Source of the DNA: Olsenella sp. An290
Lineage (GTDB): Bacteria; Actinomycetota; Coriobacteriia; Coriobacteriales; Atopobiaceae
Reading direction: 5' to 3'
Assembly: GCF_002159535.1 (NCBI RefSeq)
Contig: NZ_NFIU01000007.1
Span: 38,722-102,721 of the forward strand
Length of the DNA: 64,000 nt
The notes below the pieces were generated by a model. It did not search any database. It saw only the letters and a list, made by a program, of their open reading frames with translations, and was not told where the DNA came from. Below, one piece after another: positions 51,391 to 59,258 of this stretch (within the stretch, counting starts at the first letter, position 1; every line of letters begins with the position of its first letter). Both the position numbers and the translations under genes were made by a program.

Positions 51391-52440
51391 CTACGCGCGC
51401 TCGGCCGTGAAGCCGCTCCAGTGAACGCCGTCGATCCGCTCGAGCTCCGCCCACAGCGCCGCGCGGGCCGCACGCTCCCGTGCCGCGCGCTCCGTCGAGA
51501 GCTTGCGCGGGGGCAGCCCCAGGTCGCGGCGAACCTTGGCCATGAGGTCGTCCATGCAGTCGAGGTCGTCGTAGTTGGACTTCCAGAAGACGTAGTCCTT
51601 GAAGCCGTCGGCAAGCAGCTCGTTGGCGCGGTCGGTGTCGCGCTTGACCTGCAGCGGGTCGCGGCTGTGCCACGCCCCGTGGTAGTCAAAGGCAACCCCG
51701 CGGAAGGGCATGACGGCCCCGGGCTCGCCCGCGGGGGCGAGCAGCAGCAGGTCGGGCTTGCGCACGCGCAGCTCGCGAACCCCGGCGGAGATGCGCTCGA
51801 GCTCAACGGGGTCGTTGAGCGCAATCTCCCCCAGGCGGTAGCCACCGGACGCAAAGCGGCTCGTCGCGCGGATGTAGAGCTTCCCCTCCATGGGGGACGC
51901 GGCGCCGACGGGCGCGGACGGCAGCGCGGCGCGGACGATCGCCGTCCCGCGGGCGGGGCCCAGCGCGTCGAGGAACGCCATCAGGGCGCCCGGGGTCAGC
52001 AACGGGCGGAAACGCCCCACCACGCCCGTCTCCCCGCCCGGGTCCACCGCATAGGAGCCGAGGAGCTCGCAGAGCAGCATGAGCAGCTCGTGGTCCGTGA
52101 GGAACGGGGCCATCTGCACGACGAGAAGCGCCGGGGAGGCGCAGCGCACCCCAGGCGCGAGGCGCAGGAGCGAGCCCGGCGGCAGCGTGCCCTGGAAGAC
52201 GTGCGGGCGGACGAGCGAGAAGCGGTGACGGCAGGCAGGGTCGCCCACGAGGACGTGAAAGGGCGCCTCGACGCCCGCCAGCTGCGAAACGCTGGCGACC
52301 GCGCACTCGAGGTCGGATGCGTCCGGCATGGCGTCGGGCAGCTCCGTCGGGCAGAATTCTGCCGTAGCGAGGTGTTTTGGGAAGTAGGGGCGCCTCATCA
52401 CCTCGAGCGCCGTGGTATGTGAGAGCACCAGATCCGCCAT
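51391..52440 (-). CDS. Uncharacterised protein with a PD-(D/E)XK/Vsr-like C-terminal pattern (paralogue B)
   Basis: A 349-residue homologue of the 8104-9213 protein. Shared blocks: LVLSHTTALEVMRR at the start (paralogue A: IFLAHEDSLKLLRH), SPALLVV, LCELLGSYAVDP near 125, an ASPMEGKLYI segment, and the C-terminal KPDLLLL (near 232), FDYHGAWH (near 250), D-x2-RANELLADG. The Glu of paralogue A is Asp here. The pattern fits DUF559/Vsr-like nuclease folds, but activity is unproven. The ATG at 52440 has no clear ribosome site. It is bracketed by family R2 repeats. Confidence 0.65.
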   Translation of the reverse strand: MADLVLSHTTALEVMRRPYFPKHLATAEFCPTELPDAMPDASDLECAVASVSQLAGVEAPFHVLVGDPACRHRFSLVRPHVFQGTLPPGSLLRLAPGVRCASPALLVVQMAPFLTDHELLMLLCELLGSYAVDPGGETGVVGRFRPLLTPGALMAFLDALGPARGTAIVRAALPSAPVGAASPMEGKLYIRATSRFASGGYRLGEIALNDPVELERISAGVRELRVRKPDLLLLAPAGEPGAVMPFRGVAFDYHGAWHSRDPLQVKRDTDRANELLADGFKDYVFWKSNYDDLDCMDDLMAKVRRDLGLPPRKLSTERAARERAARAALWAELERIDGVHWSGFTAERA

Positions 52441-52614
52441 AGGAAAACGGTAGCGCGAGCGAGCGCGGCGCAAGCGGGATTCCAAGAAAGCCGCGCCCGA
52501 GCCTGACGGCAATCTGGCACCAATCTGACCGCACAATTATAGCGCCGCAGGTAGAAGGTGGTATCAGGCAGGGCTGAAAGGCTCCCGCGACCGATTTTGC
52601 GCAACCGTCGGTCG

Positions 52615-52653
52615 GTTCTTCTCGCCCGCTGGGCGGGATCAGGCGAGAAGGAC
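52615..52653. repeat. Inverted pair of the CGAGAAGAAC motif
   Basis: GTTCTTCTCGCC (52615-52626) and GGCGAGAAGGAC (52642-52653) form a 12-bp stem with one mismatch. It lies upstream of the nuclease-like gene, between it and repeat R2 copy 2. Confidence 0.7.
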
Positions 52654-52690
52654 TAACGCTTGGTGACGATGCGGCACAAACGTGTTCGGC

Positions 52691-52810
52691 GCGCCGGATT
52701 TGGCGGATGTGTGCGTTTGCGGTGCCGGATTTGGCGGATGTGTGCGTGACGCGACGCACACATCCCGGGAATTTGGCGGCGTTCGCGCACACATCCGCTG
52801 ATTCCGGCGC
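52691..52810. repeat. Four-unit palindromic repeat (family R2, copy 2), upstream of the 51391 gene
   Basis: The best-preserved R2 copy, 120 bp. Units 1 and 2 are almost identical (GCCGGATTTGGCGGATGTGT at 52693 and 52724), units 3 and 4 are inverses (52754-52780 and 52785-52810). With copy 1 it brackets paralogue B at distances of 128 and 251 bp. The 477-bp gap holds also a decamer hairpin and a terminator. Confidence 0.9.
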
Positions 52811-52858
52811 AGCGGGGGGAGCGACAGAAGCGCGAGCGACGCGGCGGCGAGGAGAACA

Positions 52859-52890
52859 GGGCCGCCCCCCGGCTGTGAAAGGGGCGGCCC
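52859..52890 (-). terminator. Hairpin terminator after the iron-sulfur gene cluster
   Basis: GGGCCGCCCC (52859-52868) and GGGGCGGCCC (52881-52890) are perfect inverses with a 12-nt loop, 28 bp beyond the cluster's last stop on the minus strand. Confidence 0.6.
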
Positions 52891-52917
52891 CGAGAGAGGA
52901 ACGCGCGGCGAGAAGAA

Positions 52918-53743
52918 CTAGCGCCTGCGGATCGGAATCGGGCGCGGCGGGGCGCGCGGCTTGTCGGCGCCGGCCATGATGATGGCCTCCTCGTCGCACG
53001 CGCTCACGCACCTGCCGCACTGCGTGCACGCCTTCTGGTCGATCACGTGGATGAAGCGCGGCTTGCCGAGGATGGCCTCGTCCTCGCACGCGTCCACGCA
53101 CGCGCCGCAGCCCACGCACTTGGTGGGCAGGATGTGGTAGGTCATGTACGCCCTGCACTCCCCCGCCGGGCAGACCTTCTTGGTGAAGTGCTGCTCGATC
53201 TCCGACCCAAAGGCGTCGAGCGCGGAGAGCACGGTGCGCGCCATCACGCGGCCCATCTCGCAGAGGCTCTGGGTCTCCATGACCGGGCAGAGGTCGCGCA
53301 GGAGCGCCACGTCGGACGCCCTGCCCTTCTTGCGGCAGATGTCGGCCACGATCGTGGCGCTCCTGCCCGCCCTCGTGCCCAAAGACGCAGCGCCCGCAGG
53401 TCTCGCGGCGGAAGCGCTGGCACACCTCGTCGAGCGCGGCGGCCATGCAGTTGCCGGCGCCGTACACGCGCACGTAGTCGCTCCCCAGCTCCACGGCGGC
53501 GTCCGCGCCCTCGAACCAGGCCCAGCGCCGGCCCTCGCCGCCCAGGAGCTCGGAGCCCTGAACGAGCCGCAGGTCGGGCGTGGTGCCGGTGACCTCCGAG
53601 GGAAGGGGCTTCTCGCCTGCCAGCACGCAGGCGCAGGCGGTGTCGTTGGCGTAAACAAAGCCGAGGGAAGCGTCGGCCTTCAGGAGGTGAAGGGAGACGG
53701 GCGCGGCCGCGTAGGTCGGCATGAAGCTCACAATCGTCGTCAT
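52918..53743 (-). pseudogene. Frameshifted NuoF-like ferredoxin protein
   Basis: From the ATG at 53743 one frame gives a NuoF-like N-terminal region up to ETCGRCVFGHEGG; the rest continues in another frame from SATIVADICRKKG to the end. The change falls in the C/G-run at 53362-53374 and one base too many explains it. Downstream parts are the NuoF C-terminal helical 4Fe-4S region and two ferredoxin clusters (CVGCGACVDAC and CTQCGRCVSAC). Intact, it would pass electrons between NAD(P)H and the neighbouring reductases. Either a real frameshift or a sequencing error; two further defects nearby make decay plausible. Confidence 0.75.
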
Positions 53744-53757
53744 TTCTCGCTCCCTTC

Positions 53758-55460
53758 CTAGTACTCGTTCCACAGGCGCGGCGCGTGCAGCGTGAGGCGC
53801 AGGTCGCACTGCAGGCAGCGCGACGCCTCGCAACGGGCCTCGTCCTCGGTGTAGGGGCACTCGAACGTGTCGAAGCTGTGCGCGCGCTCCTCGGCCGGGG
53901 CGATCCTGGGCTCCACGCGCCCGTCGTAGAAGCCCGCGGGGACCTTGCCGATGCGCTGGCTCGGCGCGTCGGGGTCCAGCAGCTCGGCGGTGATGTCGCC
54001 GTCGCCGCCCAGGTAGCGGTCGATAGAGCTCGCGGCCTCGCGGCCCTGCTCGATCGCCGCGATCACGGACTTGGTGCCCGTGACGCAGTCGCCGGCGGCC
54101 CAGACGCCCTCGGCGCTCGTGGCCAGGTCGTCGCCCACCGCGACGTAGGGGCCGTGGGTGAGCTCGAGGCCCATCTCGGCAGTGCCCTCCGGCCTCTGGC
54201 CCACGGCAAAAATCACGTGGTCGGCCGGGAGGGTGAGCTCGCCGCCCTCGACGAGCTCGGTCACCGCGCGGTGGTTCTCGTCAAAGGAGAAGCGCTCGAT
54301 CTTGTGGATCGTGACCGAGCCCACGTGCCCGCTGCCCGGCTCCACCTCGTTGATCGAGGTGAAGGCGTAGGCGTCGTGGAGCTCCACGCCCTCCTCGGCG
54401 CCCTCGGCGCGCTCCTCGGGGGTGGAGGTCATCTTGTCCAGGGACTCCAGGCACGCCACGTCGACCTTCTCGGCGCCCAGGCGCACGGCGGTGCGGGCGC
54501 AGTCGTAGGCCACGTTGCCGCCGCCGAGCACGACCACGCGGCCGCTGACGTCGAGCGGCGCGCCCGTGCGGGCGGCCTTGAGGAAGTCGGTGTTGACGTA
54601 GACGCCCGCGAGGTCCGCGCCCTCCATCGGCAGGCGCGTGCCCACGTGGGTGCCCACGGCCACGAGCACCGCGTCGAAGCCCTCGCCGAGAAGGGCGCGG
54701 GACTCGGCGTCCGTGCCCCGCGCGATCTCGCAGATCGTGGCGACCTCGTGGTCGACGGTGGCGTCGGGCAGGCGGTAGGCCGGGATGCCGTAGCGCAGCT
54801 GGCCGCCGACCTTCTCGTTTGCCTCGAAGACCGTCACCAGGTGGCCCTTCTCGGCCAGGAACAGGGCCGCGGTGAGGCCGGCGGGGCCGGCGCCCACGAT
54901 AGCGACCCGCTTGCCCGTGAGCGGCTCGTGGCGCACGCGGCCGTGGCGGCCTCCCACTCGCCGTCGCGCACGTGGCGCAGGTAGCGCGGGATGTCGATGC
55001 GCGCGGGGCAGCCAGAGCGGCAGGGCACGACGTTCTCCTCGCGGGAGCGGTCGTCGTGCACGCGGGAGAGCACGTCGATGATCGAGCCCGTGGGGCAGAC
55101 CTCGATGCAGGCCCCGCAGAAGCGGCAGCCCGCCTCCTCGAGCGAGACCGAGCCGTCGGTGCCGATGCGGATGCCCCGCTCGGTGTGCTGGTAGTCGAGC
55201 ACGCCCACGCCGCGCAGCTCGCGGCAGGCGCGCTCGCCGTTGACACTCACCTGCATGCCGTCACGGACCGGCGTCTTGCAGGCGCACACGGGCTCCTCGC
55301 CGCCGTCGACCTCGACCATGCACAGGCGGCACCCGCCCACGGCCTCGAGGTCGGGGTGCTTGCACAGGTGAGGGATGAAGATGCCGGCGTCGAGCGCGGC
55401 GTCGAGGACCGACTGGCCCTCCCGCGCCTCGACCTCCCGGCCGTTGATCGTGAGCTTCAC
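53758..55460 (-). pseudogene. Broken 2Fe-2S / FAD-dependent oxidoreductase (GltD/NfnB-like)
   Basis: The GTG at 55460 opens a frame with a 2Fe-2S domain (IFIPHLCKHPDLEAVGGCRLC), a 4Fe-4S motif (CRFCGACIEVCPTGS) and PCRSGCPARIDIPRYLRHV. Near 54925-54960 the frame changes, and the other frame runs from PLTGKRVAIVGAGPAGLTAA through VVVLGGGNVAYDCAR to VWAAGDCVTG and ends at 53758. Homologues of this design have about 45 more residues between these parts, with a Cys-rich cluster site; they are absent. A deletion not divisible by three is the simplest reading, so this is probably not just a base-calling error. Confidence 0.75.
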
Positions 55461-55491
55461 TTGGCCCCCTCTTCAGAAGAAAGCGCCGCGC

Positions 55492-55548
55492 CGAGAAGAA
55501 CGCGCGCCCCGCGGATCGATGCCGGTCCGCAGGCCGGCGTTCTTCTCG
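55492..55548. repeat. Hairpin made of two inverted CGAGAAGAAC motifs
   Basis: CGAGAAGAACGC (55492-55503) and GCGTTCTTCTCG (55537-55548) are perfect 12-bp inverses enclosing 33 bp. It lies in the 145-bp gap between the flavoprotein and oxidoreductase genes, within one apparent operon. Confidence 0.8.
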
Positions 55549-55605
55549 CCTCCCCACGACGCCGCGCACGGGGCCCTCCCGGACCCCGCGCGCATGACAC
55601 GTGGC

Positions 55606-56922
55606 TTAGTACTCGAACAGCTTGGCTGCGGCGTTCTCGCCGGCGATGCGCCCGGAGTTGAGGCAGAAGCCCATGGTGTTGCCCGGGATGCAGTAGTTGT
55701 AGGAGTCGCCGTAGATGGTGCAGGCGTCGGTGCCCACGCAGTAGAGGCCGGGGATGACCTGGTAGTCGTCGGTCATGACCTCCATGTTGTGGTTGATCAG
55801 CACGCCGCCCAGGGTGCCGTAGGCGCCGATGTACTGCTTGCAGCAGTAGAACGGGCCCTTCTCGAGCGGCTGCATGAACTCGCGCTCCTTCTCGAAGATC
55901 TCGTCCCAGCCGTTGGTGCACATCTCGTTGTACTCCTCGACGTTGGCGATGAGGCCCTCCACGTCGATGCCGGCCTTCTCGGCGAGCTCCTCGAGGGTGT
56001 CGGCCTGGCAGATGGGCTCGTAGCCGTCGGCGAGGTCGCGCTCCCACTGCTCGTCGAAGCCCTCGTAGAGGTCGTGCAGGTGCACGTGGGAGACGATGTC
56101 CGGGCCGTCCTTCTTCCAGTGCCTGAGCATCTTGGCGTCAAAGATTGCGTAGGCCACCTTGCCGGACAGGTGGTTGATCGCGTTGCCCACGAAGGTGGTG
56201 TTGAAGATCTCGTCCTCGGGCATGAAGCGCTCGCCCATGCGGTTGCACCAGTAGCAGGGCTGGCGGAAGGCGCCCTCCACGTAGAAGTGGTTCATGTTGT
56301 CCGGGATCTGGTACATCATCTCCATGGTGACCGGGGTGTGGCCGGCGCCCACGGCGTGGCACATGTTGAGGCCGTCGCCGTCCATGCCCGGGATGGCAAA
56401 GGAGAAGAGGTTCTTGCCCCACTCGAAGCCCATGGTGTCCTTGATCATCTGGGCATTGTGGCCAAAGCCGCCGGTGGCCACGATGACGGAGGAGCAGGAG
56501 ATCTCGTACTCCTCGCCGTCCTTGTCGCGCGCGGTGACGCCCACCACGGCGCCCTCGTCGTTGGTGATGAGACCGGTGCCCGGGCACTCGAGCATGAACT
56601 CGACGCCCAGCTCCTGCGCGTGCTCGGTCATGCGCTTGGTCATCGTGGTGGCCGCGCGCGGGCCGGGCTCGGAGCCGTCCTCGGGCTGCACGACGTGCCA
56701 GGTGTACTCGCCGTCGGCGTAGGCGCGGGTGCGCTCGCGGGCGCGGAAGGCCGGGCGCACGCTGTTGAACTCGACACCCATGTCCATGTTGGCGGCGCCG
56801 CCCGTGTTGGACGCCTTCTCCAGGGTGATGACCCGCGCCCCGCTCTCCGCGGCGGCCACGGACGCGGCAAGGCCGGAAAGGCCGGCCGCAACAACGACGA
56901 CGTCGGTCTCAAGCTGCTTCAT
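55606..56922 (-). CDS. Fumarate-reductase-type FAD-binding flavoprotein
   Basis: A 438-residue soluble flavoprotein of the fumarate/urocanate reductase superfamily. The dinucleotide loop is VVVVAAGLSGLAA (first Gly of GxGxxG replaced by Ala) with LEKASNTGGAANMD following; VATGGFGHN and the C-terminal GLYCVGTDACTIYGDSYN and GNTMGFCLNSGRIAGE complete FAD binding. There is no signal peptide, haem or FMN-binding domain, so it needs a partner reductase, presumably the adjacent (now broken) oxidoreductase genes. The electron acceptor is not predictable. The 363-bp gap upstream holds a promoter region and an R2 repeat. Confidence 0.8.
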   Translation of the reverse strand: MKQLETDVVVVAAGLSGLAASVAAAESGARVITLEKASNTGGAANMDMGVEFNSVRPAFRARERTRAYADGEYTWHVVQPEDGSEPGPRAATTMTKRMTEHAQELGVEFMLECPGTGLITNDEGAVVGVTARDKDGEEYEISCSSVIVATGGFGHNAQMIKDTMGFEWGKNLFSFAIPGMDGDGLNMCHAVGAGHTPVTMEMMYQIPDNMNHFYVEGAFRQPCYWCNRMGERFMPEDEIFNTTFVGNAINHLSGKVAYAIFDAKMLRHWKKDGPDIVSHVHLHDLYEGFDEQWERDLADGYEPICQADTLEELAEKAGIDVEGLIANVEEYNEMCTNGWDEIFEKEREFMQPLEKGPFYCCKQYIGAYGTLGGVLINHNMEVMTDDYQVIPGLYCVGTDACTIYGDSYNYCIPGNTMGFCLNSGRIAGENAAAKLFEY

Positions 56923-57112
56923 GCGAATCCTCCTTGAGTCGCTTCACCTGCGCTTGCATGCCTTCTGGTACGGCTATCACCTTCGCACGCCGCCCCGGCA
57001 CGGACCATGTGCGCGCACCACAGTTCGCGGGGGCATTCGGCGGCGGGCTTTGTGCTCGCGAGCCATGCGCCGGGCGCACGGTTCTTCTCGGCACCTCGGC
57101 CGTGCGGGCGCC

Positions 57113-57232
57113 GCGCCATATTCCCGGGATGTGTGCGTTTTCGCCGCCGAAAAAGCCGCATATGTGCGCCGGCCAACGCACATATGCGGCAAATCCGGCA
57201 CCGCTCGCGCACACATCCGCCGAATCCGGCGC
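57113..57232. repeat. Four-unit palindromic repeat (family R2, solo copy 3)
   Basis: The same 120-bp design as at 51144 and 52691. The inner units differ (CCGCATATGTGCG at 57155-57169 against CGCACATATGCGG at 57176-57190), yet still pair with each other, so compensatory change has kept the stem. No nuclease-like gene is adjacent. It lies between the flavoprotein and metallo-beta-lactamase genes. Confidence 0.85.
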
Positions 57233-57285
57233 ACGGCCGGGCGCGGATGGGCGCGGCGGCGCGGGCGGGAGGGGCGGCGCGCAGG

Positions 57286-58143
57286 TCAGGCGCGGCGGCG
57301 CGGGCGAGAAGAACGTCGCGGCAGCAGCGCCGGCAGGCCCCGCGTGATCACCGCGCGGAACTCCGGGCTGTCGGCGTCGACGGTGCCGCACGGGCAGAGG
57401 TGGCAGGTGCCCTCCCAGTCCGCGACGGCGGCGTGATGCCACGCAAGCCCGCGGTCCTTCTCGGCAAAGTCCGCCGCCGCCACAAAGCTCGGCAGGTCCG
57501 CCTTGGTGAAGGCGTGTCGGTGGTGCCCGGTGTAGAAGCGCTCGAAGGGCAGGCCCCCCATCTTGGCCAGCGTCGCGCGCCACGCGGCCACGGGCAGGGA
57601 CTCCTCGAAGCACAGGCACATGATCGGCGTCACCGCGTCGCCAGAGAGAAGGACGCCCAGCTCGGGACAGAGATACCCGACGGAGCCCACGGTGTGCCCC
57701 GGCAGCGCCACGCAGACGAGACGCCGGCCCCCGAGGTCGAGCCCGTCCCCCTCGGCCACGTGCGTCACCCGGGGGCGCGCGCCCTCGTCAAACGCCCAGG
57801 GCGCCGCGGCGAGAAGTACGTTGCCCCCCGCGCCGTCGGCTCGGTGCTCGGCCGCGTGGCGCTCGGCCTCCTCCCAGTGGCCGTCCTCCTCGGCGCTCAT
57901 CATGACCTCGTCGAAGCGGTACGCGCCGCCCACGTGGTCCGGGTGGCGGTGCGTGAGGGCAACGCTCACCGGCAGGCCGGGCGCCAGGGACTCGGCGGCG
58001 GCGCGCACGTCGCCAATGCCGAGCATGGCGTCCACGAGCACGGCGCGCCGGGAGCCAACGACCAGGTGCGCCATGAAGCCCATGGGGTCAACGAGGCGCC
58101 AGAGGCCGTCCTCGACCCTCTCGGCGGCTATGAGGTCGGACAT
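57286..58143 (-). CDS. Metallo-beta-lactamase-fold hydrolase
   Basis: A 285-residue MBL-fold protein. The metal motif ALTHRHPDHVGGAYR (near 66), PGHTVGSVGYL (near 160), LLSGDAVTP (near 180) and GHHRHAFTK (near 225) give the full di-metal set. It is probably a soluble hydrolase of thioesters or similar. The C-terminus ends in an Arg-rich tail. I chose the ATG at 58143, preceded by GGGGAG. Confidence 0.85.
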   Translation of the reverse strand: MSDLIAAERVEDGLWRLVDPMGFMAHLVVGSRRAVLVDAMLGIGDVRAAAESLAPGLPVSVALTHRHPDHVGGAYRFDEVMMSAEEDGHWEEAERHAAEHRADGAGGNVLLAAAPWAFDEGARPRVTHVAEGDGLDLGGRRLVCVALPGHTVGSVGYLCPELGVLLSGDAVTPIMCLCFEESLPVAAWRATLAKMGGLPFERFYTGHHRHAFTKADLPSFVAAADFAEKDRGLAWHHAAVADWEGTCHLCPCGTVDADSPEFRAVITRGLPALLPRRSSRPRRRA

Positions 58144-58212
58144 GGTCGCTCCCCTCACGAAACGGCCCGCCCGCGGGGTGCGGACGGGCCGGGCAGGACG
58201 CGCGACGCCTGG

Positions 58213-58679
58213 CTAGCGGCCCTGCGGCTCGGGATCGTTCATGAGCCTTCGGGCGATGCCCTCCGCGGGGCGGGCCCACGCGAGGGACACCACGTAGCCC
58301 ACGACCCGGCACGGGAGGAAGCTGCCAAAGAGCGCGACGGGGAACATCTGGATGGGCATGCCCTGCATGACGATGGCGTTGAGATAGGTGAGGACGAGGG
58401 CGTTGATGACCACGTAGACCGAGTTCACCACGATGTTGAGCACCAGGCCAAAGGCGAGCCCCACCGCTCGGCCGGGATGAACCAGCCGATGAAGAACGAG
58501 ATGAGGTACGCAAGCCCGGTGTTGAGCGCGAACGAGGAGAGAAACGCCGGCATGAACGCCTCCTCGGGCACGTCCGCCGAGCTGATGCCGATGTAGTTCG
58601 CCACGAGCGAGATGCAGACGGCGATGGGGATGTTGGTGAGCAGGACCTTGACGAGCTTGGTGGAGTTCTTCATGGGCAT
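58213..58679 (-). pseudogene. Frameshifted four-helix membrane protein
   Basis: From the ATG at 58679 the frame encodes KLVKVLLTNIPIAVCISLV and runs to FIGWFIPAERWGSP, then closes early. The other frame continues the same protein from VGLAFGLVLNIVVNSVYVVI to SLAWARPAEGIARRLMNDP. One missing G near 58465 (GAGCGG-TGGGG) accounts for it. Repaired, it is about 155 residues with four spans and resembles the protein at 50264-50662. It could be a sequencing error. Confidence 0.65.
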
Positions 58680-58874
58680 GGCATTCACCTTTCGGAGTCG
58701 GAAGCCTCCCGGCGCGGCGCCGGGCCCCGGGCACCGCGCCCGGGCCTGTAACCCTTCATGAAGATGGTATGGAGACTCCGTCCCGGGAAACATGGATGGC
58801 CGCCCAAAGAAGGGGGCATGCGGGGCGCTCGGTTGTGCGACGGCACAACGGGCGGCGGACGGCGCCGCGCCCGG

Positions 58875-59249
58875 TCACTGGGCGAGCAAGACCGCCGTCG
58901 CCACGCCCCGCTCGTTGGTGATCGAGACCAGAAGCTCGGTGACGCCCGCCTCCTCGAGCACCGGGGCGAGGGCCCCCGCGAGCGTCACGTGCGGGCAGCC
59001 GTCGGCGTCCTCGAGGGTCTCGACGCGACGCAGGTCAAAGCCGGCGGCGGTGAGCCGGGCCAGCGCCTTGAACGCCGCCTCCTTGGCGGCGAACTTCCCC
59101 GCCAGGCACGCGGCCGGGTCGTGGCGCTCGCGGGCCTGGGCGCGCTCCGCCTCCGTGAACGTGTGCGTGACGAACGCACCGCGCGCGTCCGCGCAGAGCC
59201 GCCTCATCTCCTCGATGTCCACCGAGTCTATGCCGATGCCCCTGACCAT
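58875..59249 (-). CDS. acpS: Holo-[acyl-carrier-protein] synthase
   Basis: It transfers 4'-phosphopantetheine from CoA to acyl carrier protein. The 124-residue protein has the AcpS signature GIGIDSVDIEEM (magnesium Asp near 8), FTEAERAQA and LAGKFAAKEAAFKAL (Glu/Lys near 55). It lies 9 bp after the M18 peptidase stop on the same strand. Confidence 0.93.
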   Translation of the reverse strand: MVRGIGIDSVDIEEMRRLCADARGAFVTHTFTEAERAQARERHDPAACLAGKFAAKEAAFKALARLTAAGFDLRRVETLEDADGCPHVTLAGALAPVLEEAGVTELLVSITNERGVATAVLLAQ

Positions 59250-59258
59250 ACGGGCAGT

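Noticed and set aside
51144..52810. Possible CRISPR array from the repeated ATGTGTGCG units
   Set aside because: Units are arranged as two direct plus two inverted copies with 4-6-bp gaps; there are no unique spacers of regular size and no cas genes.
52918..55460. Programmed frameshifting in the iron-sulfur genes
   Set aside because: No slippery heptamer with a downstream stimulator is evident, and the second gene also appears to lack a conserved segment, which frameshifting would not explain.
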